Assembly: GCA_933228675.1 (NCBI GenBank)
Contig: OW121743.1
Span: forward strand, 56,337,798 to 56,401,797
From: Stomorhina lunata
Lineage: Eukaryota; Arthropoda; Insecta; Diptera; Rhiniidae
Direction: 5' to 3'
Length of the DNA stretch: 64,000 nt
A program made the translations under genes and the position numbers. Position 1 is the first letter of the stretch. Every line of letters starts with the position of its first letter. The notes under the pieces were generated by a model. That model was not told the origin of the DNA, made no database searches, and saw nothing but the letters and a program-made list of their open reading frames with translations. Positions 12,365 through 24,170 of the stretch are shown in pieces.

Positions 12365-12900
12365 TGTTAAAAATATTATTGTGTTGACAAAGTTATCTGA
12401 TTGTAAGTTGATCTAACCCTGACTTTTAAAAACATATAGTGTAAAGACCCCTCTAAATGTACCAGCGCAAGTCTAAAGCACGTATTCTATACAACAAGTT
12501 GCCTTTACAATATAAAATGTTCTCTATTTGTCCGCATACCCCTCTATGTATGTACTTATGTATGAATTATCGTCGACCAAATTTGGTATTCAACAATTGT
12601 TCAATGATGCAACAGGTACCCTATTACGACGTTGATGTTTCTGATGCGGATGATGAGACTTGAAAACAATTTCAATTGTTTTTGTTCTTTTTTTGAACGA
12701 CTTCTAATTGTTATTGATACTTGGACATAATCATTTATACCTACATCGAAGTTAATGATGCAATGACAATGAAATATTAAATAGTAGATATTTAAAATGG
12801 GTTTAAAATTAAGGCAGGTGTTCCTTTAATAGATTTATGCATTTATAATTAATTACACTGGGCAACAGCAAAAATTATCAATCCAACGAACAAAAGTGAC
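12365..12900. other. Intergenic; one unassigned 68-codon frame
   Basis: The frame at 12457-12663 (+) ends in an acidic tail (YYDVDVSDADDET) but has no recognisable domain, signal peptide or splice context. I do not call it a gene. Confidence 0.4.
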
Positions 12901-12939
12901 CAAAATTTTAAGGTTGTTAGAGGTTGTTCTACTTAATTT

Positions 12940-13192
12940 ACTATATCTTGAAAACTTTTAGTCTAATATTATTCAAAATTAATTAATGGAATTGGGACAA
13001 AATTACCTTTAAGGAATGCCAATACAAGACTTTTCTATGATCAACGGTTAAGGAGTTATTCTCATAAAAAATAAACTTTAAATTTTCTTTAAAAAATTTG
13101 AGATTTTTGAAGAGGTTGTCTTAGTTTGTATGCCATATCTTGAAAACGACTTCTCTAATATTATTTAAAATAACATCAATGGATTAAGAAAA
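12940..13192 (+). repeat. Two diverged copies of a dispersed repeat block
   Basis: The phrases ATATCTTGAAAAC, AAGGAATGCCAATACAAG and GATCAACGG occur here and in related form from 13130 onward, and again at 54140-54260, indicating a dispersed family. No gene seen. Confidence 0.65.
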
Positions 13193-15215
13193 AAATTACC
13201 CTTAAGGAATGCGAATACAAGATTTTTGTGTAATCAACGTTTTTTGAGTTACTCACATTTTGTAAAAGTTATTTTTTTGTGTAAGATCAAAAAAAATCCA
13301 TAAAATTGAATTTAAAAAAATTCTTGAAAAAATTAAAATTAAAAAATTTACCATCGTCACTCGACGTTAATCGCAGTTTTAGAAAAAAATATTTGTCTTA
13401 AAACCTATTACGATTGATTTGCCGTATGGTCGTTTTGAAAAGTCCCATAAAAAAGAGAGTAAATAATAAATAGCAAACAACATACAGACAGACAAAAAGA
13501 CGCGAATATTTTTTTATATTTATAGAAAATCATAAAACTGTCAAACAATCGTCAGTCAACAGTGAAATAATTATAGAACAATCATTAAAAATTATTGAAC
13601 AGTCAATCATCAAACAACCATCAAACAATCATCAAACAATCATCAAACAATCGTCAAAAAATCATCAAAATACCATCATAAAATCTCCAGTTAGTCGTTA
13701 AACAATTATCAAACAATCATAAAAAATCTTCAAACAGCCATCAGTCAATCAACCATCAAACAACTGTCAAGCAATCGTCAAACAATCATCAAATAATCAT
13801 GAAAAATCTTCCAACAATCTTCAGTGAAACTATAATCAAACAGCATTTACATAACGAATATCCGTGCAGCCGTTTTCCGATTTTAGATAAATCATAAATC
13901 AATCGTCAAACAATCATCAAATAATCATGAAAAATCTTCAAACAATCGCCAGTGAACAAACACCATTTACATAACGAATATCCGTGCAGCCGTTTTCCGA
14001 TTTTAGATAAATCATTTATTACATTTACATTTATTTCGTTGCAAATCTAGATTGTAATTTCATCATCGAAGTACTTTTATTTTTTTACTGGTAATTTGAC
14101 TTCTCGACAATTTTTTCCTCTTTTAAAGGAGTTTCGCAAATTACCCTTAAGGAATGCGAATACAAGATTTTTGTGTAATCAACGTTTTTTGAGTTATTCA
14201 CATTTTGTAAAAGTTATTTTTTTTGTGTAAGATCAAAAAAAAAATCCATAAAATTGAATTTAAAAAATTCTTGAAAAAATTAAAATTGAAAAATTTACCA
14301 TCGTCACTCGACGTTAATCGCAGTTTTAGGAAAAAATATTTGTCTTAAAGCCTATTACCATTGATTTGCCGTATGGTCGTTTTGAAATGTCCCATAAAAA
14401 AGAGAGTAAATAATAAATAGCAAACAACATACAGACAGACAAAAAGACGCGAATATTTTTTTATATTTATAGAAAATCATAAAACTGTCAAACAATCGTC
14501 AGTCAACAGTGAAATAATTATAGAACAATCATTAAAAATTATTGAACAGTCAATCATCAAACAACCATCAAACAATCATCAAACAGTCGTCAAAAAATCA
14601 TCAAAATACCATCATAAAATCTCCAGTTAGTCGTTAAACAATTATCAAACAATCATAAAAAATCTTCAAACAGCCATCAGTCAATCAACCATCAAACAAC
14701 TGTCAAACAATCGTCAAACAATCATCAAATAATCATGAAAAATCTTCAAACAATCGTCAGTGAAACTTTAATCAAACACCATTTACATAACGAATATCCG
14801 TGCAGCCGTTTTCCGATTTTAGATAAATCATAAATCAATCGTCAAACAATCATCAAATAATCATGAAAAATCTTCAAACAATCGTCAGTGAAACTATAAT
14901 CAAACAACATTTACATAACGAATATCCGTGCAGCCGTTTTCCGATTTTAGATAAATCATAAATCAATCGTCAAACAATCATCAAATAATCATGAAAAATC
15001 TTCAAACAATCGTCAGTGAAACTATAATCAAACACCATTTACATAACGCATATCCGTGCAGCCGTTTTCCGATTTTAGATAAATCATTTATTACATTTAC
15101 ATTTATTTCGTTGCAAATCTAGATTGTAATTTCATCATCGAAGAACTTTTATTTTTTTACTGGTAATTTGACTTCTCGACAATTTTTTCCTCTTTTAAAG
15201 GAGTTTCGCAAATTG
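13193..15215. repeat. Tandem segmental duplication (~945 bp + ~1,078 bp)
   Basis: Unit 1 (13193-14137) and unit 2 (14138-15215) both run from AAATTACCCTTAAGGAATGC to AAAGGAGTTTCGCAAA and are nearly identical by eye. Inside each is a CATCAAACAAT-type minisatellite and a ~120-130 bp sub-repeat containing CCGTGCAGCCGTTTTCCGAT. That sub-repeat is present twice in unit 1 (13844, 13964) and three times in unit 2 (14780, 14909, 15036), which explains the length difference. No coding capacity. Confidence 0.9.
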
Positions 15216-15310
15216 AACTTGTTTCTCTATTTCAAAGTAACTTTCAGTGCAAAAAATGTTGCTACTATGGTCAAATGTTGTCTATAAGCAACATTGTGTT
15301 TATGAAACAA

Positions 15311-15333
15311 ATTATATCTTTAACCGAGCAACA

Positions 15334-15375
<42 letters not shown>

Positions 15376-15425
15376 TATGAATATATATATATATATGAAT
15401 ATATAAATATATATATATATATTTA

Positions 15426-15512
<87 letters not shown>
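15311..15512 (+). repeat. 5' end of a Helentron-like copy with (TA)n
   Basis: ATATCTTTAACCGAGCAACA followed by a long TA array resembles the 5' end of copy A (2057). It is cut off where copy B begins at 15513. Confidence 0.6.
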
Positions 15513-15517
<5 letters not shown>

Positions 15518-16604
15518 CTGGTAGACCGAGCCTTGCTCGGAGCTTTATGATAAGCATTTTGAGGAAAATTTTAAAGTTTTTATATATTTTATATTATAAA
15601 GTGCTAAAATAAATTTAGAGGAAAGACATTGTAGAAATATTCAGTTAATTTTGAATTATTTGATTTATTTTGTCCGACCAACACATAGTTTGCATAGTTT
15701 ACAGTTTAACTCATTTTGAATAATTTTGGAAATTATTCATATCAACAGAAACCTCTGTCGACTCATGCGCAACAACTTTGCTAAAGATTATAGTCTGATC
15801 AAATGCACAGTTTACGATTTAATTCATTTTGAGTAGTTTTCTGTGGCGCCACCTGTCGGACTTTGCTTATTCCAATTCAGAAACCTTCTTCGGCTTATCC
15901 GTAGCAACAGTTTACTATTCTATAAAGAAATACATACAGACAAACATTCATTTGTTTAAAATAATACTAATTTTTCCCCCTTTTTATTCCCTAATTTCTA
16001 AAAGTTCCATATGTATATTTGGTACTTTTTTGGTGCCAATTGAATTCGGTACATTTTTTTAAAACGCATTTAACATAATGTATAATGTTCCTATTCATAT
16101 TACTTTAGAGATGTTAAGTTATCATTTTATCCCTTTTTTACCCATTTCGGCTCCAAAATCAAAAAAGTACCAAATACGTGTTTCATGTTTCTTTTACATC
16201 TATTGATTGCAGTACAAAGTTTATTTCTATATTCTTTAGTTTAAAATATAAGAGTGGGTTAAAAAGGTGCCAAAAAAACTATTTTCACCCTTTTTTACCC
16301 CCTATCGGACATAGTTTCAAAAAAGTACCAAACACCTGTCCGCTTATTTTCAAAGCTGTTTAAAACGTAATTTTAATTTTGTTTCTATACCTATTACTTT
16401 AGGAGACATAGCGTTTCGATTTTTTCCCCTTTTTACCCGTTTTTACCCTCTTAGAGGTAAAAGTTCCAAAAGTCCCTTCTTCTTCGACCTATACATCAAA
16501 AAAGATACCTACTGTCCAAATTTTATCAAAATCGTTAGAGCCGTTTTCGAGATAGCCATTCTATATATATATATATATACAATTATTGCTCGTTTAAGAA
16601 TATA

Positions 16605-16608
<4 letters not shown>
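15513..16608 (-). mobile_element. Helentron/INE-like element, copy B (internally deleted)
   Basis: Inverted relative to copy A. It begins with AGTACCTGGTAGACCGAGCC (3' hairpin end) and ends with CGTTTAAGAATATAAGAT. It is shorter than copies A and C because most of the ~132-bp tandem units are missing: only about one and a half remain between 15690 and 15910. The TA seed near 16562-16579 is short. No coding capacity. Confidence 0.7.
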
Positions 16609-16679
<71 letters not shown>

Positions 16680-16706
16680 TATGAATATATATATATATAT
16701 ATATAT
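16609..16706. repeat. (TA)n microsatellite between inverted copies B and D
   Basis: TA array with one GAATATGAA interruption joining two inverted Helentron-like copies. Confidence 0.9.
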
Positions 16707-17389
16707 TTTTTTTTGATGTATAGGTCAAGTAAAAAAGGACTTTTGGAGGGGTAAAAATGAAAAAAAAATGAAAAATTTATCTCCTAAAGTAATAGACATG
16801 GAAGTAAAATAACGTTTTTAACAGGTGCTGAAATAAGTGGACAGGTGTTTGCTACTTTTTTGAAACTATGCCAGATAGGGGGTAAAAAAGGATGAAAATA
16901 TTGAATACGTATTTCGTACTTTTTTGATTTCCGTGAGCAAAATGGGTAACATCTCATAAAGTAATATGAATAGAAACAAAATGTTAACTGAGTTTTAATA
17001 AAATGTACGGAATTCAATATGTACCAAAGAAGTACCAAATATGCATATGGAGCTTTTTTGAAATTAGGGATAAAAGGGGGAAAATTGGTAACATTATAAC
17101 TTTTAAAGTAATATATATGGAAACAAAATTTAAATTACGTTTTGATCAGATGAAAAAATAAGAAGCTAAGTAATTGGAACTTTTTTGAAGAAAGGCCGCG
17201 CAAGACCAATAATGTGTGAAAAATCATTTGTGGTACTTTTTTTTTACTTTTAAACAAATAAACATGGAAACAAGAAGAGTATTGCAAGTACATATTATAC
17301 ATTATAAAATAAAATATATGAAAAATTTAAAATTTTCTTTGAAAGGCTAAATCATAAAACTCCGAGCAAGGCTCGGTCTACCAGGTACT
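16707..17389 (+). mobile_element. Helentron/INE-like element, copy D (degraded)
   Basis: Same orientation as copy A and inverted to the adjacent copy B. It is recognisable from GATGTATAGGTCAAGTAAAA onward, lacks the ~132-bp tandem units, and ends with CCGAGCAAGGCTCGG then CCAGGTACT at 17389. More diverged than copies A-C. Confidence 0.65.
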
Positions 17390-18180
17390 TAAAGGCTTAA
17401 TTAAAGATCGGTCCTACTGGAAGCTTAAACATTTTATTTATACAGAATATAAATATAATTTTTAATTAAAATTATAAAAAAATTGTTGATATAAATTTTA
17501 CTTAAAAAAATTATTGTAGTTTTTGCATAACAAAATTGAAACAGAACTTAAAATTAAAGATAACAAATGTTAATATTTAATTGTTTATAAACAATATACA
17601 AACACATACAATTCCAGCAAAATATATGTGCGTTTCAAAAGAATTCCCCCAAATTTAAGTGATAACGAATATTTCTCATATAAATAAAAAAAAATATTCA
17701 AACGAAATAAAAAAAGGGGGGAAATTAAAACATGTGAGAAGAACAAAATAAATTTAAAAAATTTCAATTTTATTATTATTAAATGTGTAGACCGCCAGAG
17801 CAGTAGTTGTCAAAATTCCCCTTTTGTCTACACAAAACATTTGTATTGAGAAAAATATGAATTAAAACTAAATTTATTTTTATTTATTTCAGTTGAAATT
17901 TTTTTTGCTTGTTTTAGCAGTTATCAAGGTTAAAATAATTAAGAAACTTTAAGTTAATATTTATTTGTGTAGATATAAGTTCGAATACAATTGTTAATAC
18001 ATACAAGACGTAAGTCGTTCCTAAACCGACTATATGAAATTCTTATTTGTTTATTTAAATGGAACTATATAAACCAGATCCATCTGGTTATTAGAGTAAG
18101 ACCAAATATAATATAAGACCCTATAATGCCCTGAAGGCGCTGGAGCCGTTACTAAAATGAATTTTATGTATAATTTTGTA
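17390..18180. other. Intergenic; possible 3' end of a retroposed sequence
   Basis: No gene recognised. The last ~180 bases (ATGCCCTGAAGGCGCTGGAG... then AATAAA) directly precede a poly(A) run and look like the 3' end of a polyadenylated retroposon on the + strand. Its parent could not be identified. Confidence 0.4.
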
Positions 18181-18186
18181 CTTAAT

Positions 18187-18188
18187 AA

Positions 18189-18226
<38 letters not shown>
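18187..18226 (+). repeat. Poly(A) tract after AATAAA
   Basis: About 38 A residues preceded by CTTAATAAATAAA, the pattern left by retroposition of a polyadenylated transcript. Confidence 0.6.
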
Positions 18227-18228
<2 letters not shown>

Positions 18229-18750
18229 TAACCTAAATCTGTAACCTAAATTTTAGCAGATGATTGTCCATAAAAAAAATTCTTTTTATATGTTTATAAA
18301 TACCTTTGCTCAATATTTTTATTTTGCAAACTTTAATACGTAAATAAATTCCCCATTTATGGTGTAGGGCACCCATAAAAATTCAAAAGTATATCTTTTA
18401 AGGAAACATGTTTTCTTGCTCTCCATAAATTAATACTTGTCTAAATATGTTTGGTACTGTCAAAAAAAAAATTATGGCCGATTATCATTTAGAAAAAAAT
18501 GGCAATAACAACAAACTATGACTTTTAGCTTAAGAGTATCTTTTTTAACTAAATAAACAAGTCAAGTTTTTTAGATAATGATTTTAATCGTTTAATGACT
18601 AATCAAAATTAAATATTTGCACAAAATTTTGATGACTGAGTAAATAGTAAATAGTTAATTTGTATGTAGACTAGAATGCACAATGGGGTAGAAACAAAAT
18701 ATTAACCAAAAAAAAAAAAAAACTGGAACTTAATCAAAAGACCAAGACTG
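18227..18750. other. Intergenic, nothing recognised
   Basis: AT-rich DNA without supported features. Confidence 0.5.
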
Positions 18751-20030
18751 TGTCTTAGTCTATGTCATAGTCTTAGTGTATATCTTAGTCTATGTCTTGG
18801 TCTATGTCTTAGTCTATGTCTTAGTCTATGTCTATGTCTTAGTCTATGTCCTAGTCTATGTCTATGTCTTAGTCTATGTCTTAGTCTATGTCTTAGTCTA
18901 TGTCTTAGTCTATGTCTTAGTCTATGTCTTAGTCTATGTCTTAGTCTATGTCTTAGTCTATGTCTTAGTCTATGTCTTAGTCTATGTCTTAGTCTATGTC
19001 TTAGTCTATGTCTTAGTCTATGTCTTAGTCTATGTCTTAGTCTATGTCTTAGTCTATGTCTTAGTCTATGTCTTAGTCTATGTCTTAGTCTATGTCTTAG
19101 TCTATGTCTTAGTCTATGTCTTAGTCTATGTCTTAGTCTATGTCTTAGTCTATGTCTTAGTCTATGTCTTAGTCTATGTCTTAGTCTATGTCTTAGTCTA
19201 TGTCTTAGTCTATGTCTTAGTCTATGTCTTAGTCTATGTCTTAGTCTATGTCTTAGTCTATGTCTTAGTCTATGTCTTAGTCTATGTCTTAGTCTATGTC
19301 TTAGTCTATGTCTTGGTCTATGTCTTGGTCTATGTCTTAGTCTATGTCTTAGTCTATGTCTTAGTCTATGTCTTAGTCTATGTCTTAGTCTATGTCTTAG
19401 TCTATGTCTTAGTCTATGTCTTAGTCTATGTCTTAGTCTATGTCTTAGTCTATGTCTTAGTCTATGTCTTAGTCTATGTCTTAGTCTATGTCTTAGTCTA
19501 TGTCTTAGTCTATGTCTTAGTCTATGTCTTAGTCTATGTCTTAGTCTATGTCTTAGTCTATGTCTTAGTCTATGTCTTAATCTATGTCTTAGTCTATGTC
19601 TTAGTCTATGTCTTAGTCTATGTCTTAATCTATGTCTTAGTCTATGTTTTAGTTTATGTCTTAGTCTATGTCTTAGTCTATGTCTTAGTCTATGTCTTAG
19701 TCTATGTCTTAGTCTATGTCTTAGTCTATGTCTTAGTCTATGTCTTAGTCTATGTCTTAGTCTATGTCTTAGTCTATGTCTTAGTCTATGTCTTAGTCTA
19801 TGTCTTAGTCTATGTCTTAGTCTATGTCTTAGTCTATGTCTTAGTCTATGTCATAGTCTATGTCTAAGTCTATGTCTTAGTCTATGTCTAAGTCTATGTC
19901 TTAGTCTATGTCTTAGTCTATGTCTTAGTCTATGTCTTAGTCTATGTCTTAGTCTATGTCTATGCCTTAGTCTACATCTTAGTCTATGCCTTAGTCTATG
20001 CCTTAGTCTATGTCTTACTCCAAGTCTTAG
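18751..20030. repeat. 12-bp satellite, about 106 units
   Basis: Tandem AGTCTATGTCTT units run for ~1.28 kb and are nearly perfect in the centre, with edge variants (TATGCC, TACATC, TTACTCCAAG). The length is a multiple of three with no stops in one frame, giving a 363-codon Tyr-Val-Leu-Val frame on +. It has no ordinary coding flanks, so I treat it as non-coding. Confidence 0.97.
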
Positions 20031-20336
20031 CGTCTGGCATGTGCTATTAACCCTTGAACACGTACGAATGTACAAAAAAGTCGTATATGATGATTTTGAA
20101 ATTTGAGGGACGAAGCTTTAGCATGAAAACTATTATCAACCGTCAAACTGTTCGAAATGCCCTGTTGAAAGACACTTTATAATTTGTTCAGTTTTATTTA
20201 CACATTTAAAACTTTAAATATTACAAAGAAAATGTAAATAATACCATTTTTATCAGTTTGAAAATCACCTCATTAAATATTTATTTAAAAAAAAATGCAA
20301 TTGTTACAAAAACAATCAATAAATTTTAATTTCCTT
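20031..20336. other. Spacer, nothing recognised
   Basis: AT-rich spacer between the 12-bp satellite and copy C of the Helentron-like element. Confidence 0.5.
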
Positions 20337-21868
20337 AGTACCTGGTAGACCGAGCCTTGCTCGGAGCTTTATGATAAGCATTTTGAGGAAAATTTTAAAG
20401 TTTTTATATATTTTATATTATAAGGTGCTAAAATAAATTTAGAGGAAAGACATTGTAGAAATATTCAGTTAATTTTGAATTATTTGATTTATTTTGTCCG
20501 ACCAACACATAGTTTGCATAGTTTACAGTTTAACTCATTTTGAATAATTTTGGAAATTATTCATATCAACAGAAACCTCTGTCGACTCATGCGCAACAAC
20601 TTTGCTAAAGATTATAGTCTGATCAAATGCACAGTTTACGATTTAATTCATTTTGAGTAGTTTTCTGTGGCGCCACCTGTCGGACTTTGCTTATTCCAAT
20701 TCATAAACCTTCTTCGGCTTATCCGTAACAACTTTGCTGAAGATTATAGCATGATTAAATGTACAGCATACGATTAAATTGACTTTGAGTAAATTTCAGT
20801 AGCGCCACCTGTCGAAATTTCTTCATACCAACTAAGAAACCTTCGTCGGCTCATGTGCAACAACTTTGCTAAAGATTGTAGCATGATTAAATGTACAGAT
20901 TACGATTAAATTGACTTTGAGTAAGTTTCTGTAGCGCCACCTGTCGGAAATTATTCATACCAACTAAACAGCCTTCGTCGGCTCATGCGCTACAACTTTG
21001 CTAAAGATCATAGCATGATCAAATGTACAGTTTACGATTTAATTAATTTTTAGTAATTTTCAGTGGCGCCATCTGTCGGAAATTAGTATTATCAACTTTA
21101 AAACCTTCGCCGGCTTATCCGCAACATCTTCGCTAAAGAGCATAACATGATCAAATTCACAGTTTACTATTCTATAAAGAACATACATACAGACAAACAT
21201 TCATTTGTTTAAAAGAATACTAATTTTTCCCCCTTTTTATTCCCTAATTTCTAAAAGTTCCATATGTATATTTGGTACTTTTTTTGGTGCCAATTGAATT
21301 CGGTACATTTTTTTAAAACGCATTTAACATAATGTATAATGTTCCTATTCATATTACTTTGGAGATGTTAAGTTATCATTTTATCCCTTTTTTACCCATT
21401 TTGGCTTCAAAATCAAAAAAGTACCAAATACGTGTTTCATGTTTTTTTACATCTATTGATTGCAGTACCAAGTTTCTTTCTATATTCTTTAGTTTAAAAT
21501 ATAAGAGTGGGTTAAAAAGGTGCCAAAAAAACTATTTTCACCCTTTTTTACCCCCTATCGGACATAGTTTCAAAAAAGTACCAAACACCTGTCCGCTTAT
21601 TTTCAAAGCTGTTTAAAACGTAATTTTAATTTTGTTTCTATACCTATTACTTTAGGAGACATAGCGTTTTCGATTTTTTCCCCTTTTTACCCGTTTTTAC
21701 CCTCTTAGAGGTAAAAGTTTCAAAAGTCCCTTCTTCTTCGACCTATACATCAAAAAAGATACACACTGTCCAAATTTTATCAAAATCGTTAGAGCCGTTT
21801 TCGAGATAGCCATTCTATATATATATATATATATATATACAATTATTGCTCGTTTAAGAATATAAGAT
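20337..21868 (-). mobile_element. Helentron/INE-like element, copy C (full length)
   Basis: Inverted relative to copy A and the best-preserved copy. It starts AGTACCTGGTAGACCGAGCC with the CCGAGC/GCTCGG hairpin. Five ~132-bp tandem units begin near 20519, 20631, 20764, 20896 and 21028, followed by ATACATACAGACAAACATTC, the AAAAGTACCAAA-rich middle segment, a short TA run (21817-21838) and the terminus CGTTTAAGAATATAAGAT. No terminal inverted repeats and no coding capacity. Small methionine-started frames inside are by-products. Confidence 0.75.
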
Positions 21869-22830
21869 TTAACAAAAAGATAAGAAATTAACCGTTAAAT
21901 GCAATTTTCTTCTTAAAAATATTCAAGAAACACAAAAATCAACAGGTAAAAATATTTACAAGCAAACAAATAAGTGAAGAAAATAATAAGGATATTCACG
22001 AACTCAGTTCTACAAATTTTGGATTTGTTGAAAAATTTAGTCGGTCATATCTAAAGAGTCGACTAGATTCTAAACGTGTTTCGTAGCCATTCGGTGGGGG
22101 TCAGTTCATTATGTCTATGCCTTACAAACATTGTTACAATATTGTCGTTTGCAATGCATGCATTTGCATCGCTTGTCTTAGCCATTGAGAATACCCCTAA
22201 TTAATTATGCATTTGTATAAATATTTTTTACAAACACAAAAAAATTAAACAAAAATAAAGTTATAAAAATCTTTTAGTATATAAATATTAAAGTAATCAT
22301 CGCCTTAAAAGTAGCAAGCTTTTTATATGAGACATATTTTTTTCATTATTCACACATTTTTTTATTAAAATATTTATTATGGCTGTCATTCACATTTCGT
22401 TAATAAATGACGATTAGTCAATCATTATTAAATATTCCCAAAACTCTTCTCTACTCTAGCAATCCAGTGGTTAGTTACCTCCCAAAAACAGCTACTGTTT
22501 TGTGATAAACAGTGTCTAACAATAAAAAGTTAACACCTTTCTGTCTAGCTTTTTTAAAGTCGTTCATCACAAAATAATAAAAAAAACAAAATTTTAGTTA
22601 AAAATTGAACATGGGTACGTATGTGCATTAGAGTGTCCCGCGAAAGAAAGTTATTTTGTTGAATATATCATATTTTTTCAAATGTCAAAATCACTGCAAA
22701 CTAAATTTTATGCATCTTGGACTATGAAGGGTAATTGAATCTGCGAAAATTATAAAAATGCAATGTTTTTTCGCTTCATCATTTCATGGCGAATGATAGA
22801 ATTTGTTAGGCAAAGTTTGTAAAAATCAGA
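21869..22830. other. Intergenic, nothing recognised
   Basis: AT-rich DNA. No exon, RNA gene or repeat array could be supported. Confidence 0.5.
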
Positions 22831-23173
22831 AGCTTTGAAGTATTTTTATGCTCTTTATAATTTTGATGTGTGTCGGTAGAATTTATTTCTCTACAACTAC
22901 CCTGTAAAAAAAACGGTAGTCGACTACCAAAATAATCTATTTATTGTCAACTTTTTAACAACTAACTACACGCTAACTACAAAGTAATTCAGTAATGCAA
23001 ACAATCTGGGTAAATACTACAAAAGTTATCTATTTATATTTAATTTTTTTGCAAATTAACTTTAAGCTAACTACAAAGTCATGTAGAATTTCCCCAAATC
23101 ATTGTGATCATGTTCTGTGCAGTGAAGTTGTTATATTTTTTTAATTAAATGTGATTTGTTTAAATTTTTGTAA

Positions 23174-23240
23174 GCTTTGATGGTTAGCGCGTCGACTATT
23201 TAGTTATCATATTCAGCCTCGGTTCGATCTTCGGTCTCGG
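23174..23240 (+). repeat. tRNA-like segment in tandem repeat, unit 1
   Basis: GATGGTTAGCGCGTCGAC (A-box-like) and GGTTCGATCTTC (B-box-like) are spaced as in a tRNA gene. The ends do not pair well, so this is more likely a tRNA-derived repeat than a functional tRNA. Confidence 0.4.
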
Positions 23241-23685
23241 TAATATGTATTTCAGTTGTACAGTATATCTCTAATTTTTACCACCTTTGGCTTCTCTTCT
23301 ATTCTTTATTCCAAAGAAGGTAACCTAATTCGTATAAGTAGCGTTGAAGTATTTTTATGCATTTTGCAACTTTGATGTGTGTCGGCGGAATTTATTTCCC
23401 TATAATCACCCTGTAAACAAATCGGTAGTCGACTACCAAAATCATCCATTTATTGTCAATCTTTTAACAACTAACTACACGCTAACTACAAAGTAATTAA
23501 GTAATGCAAACAATCTGGGTAAAGACTACAAAAGTTATCTATTTATATTTAATTTTTTTGCAAATTAACTTTAAGCTAACTACAAAGTCATGTAGAATTT
23601 GCGCCAATCATTGTGATCTTGTTCTGTGCAGTGAAGTTCTTATATTTTTTTAATTAAATGTTCGGTGATTTGTTTACATTTTTGT

Positions 23686-23760
23686 AGGCTTTGATGGTTA
23701 GCGCGTCGTCTACTAAGCGTAAGTTATCATATTCAGCCTCGGTTTGATCTTCGGTCTCGG
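23686..23760 (+). repeat. tRNA-like segment in tandem repeat, unit 2
   Basis: Second copy of the tRNA-like segment. The anticodon-side region is longer (CGTCTACTAAGCGTAAG) and the B box is changed to GGTTTGATCTTC, a base change expected to weaken it. Confidence 0.4.
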
Positions 23761-24170
23761 CAATATGTATTTCAGTTGTACAGTATTGAATAAAATAAAG
23801 CTATATCTCTAATTTTTATCACCTTTGGCTTTTTTCTGTTCTTTATTCCAAAGAAGGTAACCTAATTCGTATATGTAGCGTTGAAGTATTTTTATGACTT
23901 TTACAATTTTTATGTGCGTCGGCAGAATTTATTTCCCTATAATCACCCTGTAAACAAATCGGTAGTCGACTACCAAAATCATCCATTTATTGTCAATCTT
24001 TTAACAACTAACTACACGCTAACTACAAAGTAATTCAGTAATGCAAACAATCTGGGTAAAGGCTGCAAAAGTTATCTATTTATATATATTTAATTTTTTG
24101 CAAATTAACTTTTAGCTTACTACAAAGTTATGTAGAATTTCCCCGAATCATTGTGATCATGTTCTGTGAA

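Larger units (their letters stand above)
22836..24170 (+). repeat. Tandem ~510-540 bp repeat, 2.5 units
   Basis: Units start near 22836, 23346 and 23883 (GAAGTATTTTTATG). Each contains CGGTAGTCGACTACCAAAAT, the near-tandem AACTAACTACACGCTAACTA, and, in the first two units, a tRNA-like segment. The third unit stops after about 290 bp. No coding capacity seen. Confidence 0.85.

Noticed and set aside
13550..13830. CATCAAACAAT repeats as a CRISPR-like array
   Set aside because: Short irregular units without regular spacers in a eukaryotic genome; an ordinary minisatellite.
15247..15612. 121-codon frame rich in Ile-Tyr
   Set aside because: Created by the TA microsatellite and the end of a Helentron-like copy.
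18776..19867. 363-codon open frame with Tyr-Val-Leu-Val repeats as a protein gene
   Set aside because: It is the direct translation of a 12-bp satellite (period divisible by three); flanks show no gene structure.
21332..21616. 94-codon frame also present at 2338-2625 and 16178-16363
   Set aside because: It recurs only because the Helentron-like element is repeated; copies differ by frameshifts and there is no domain.
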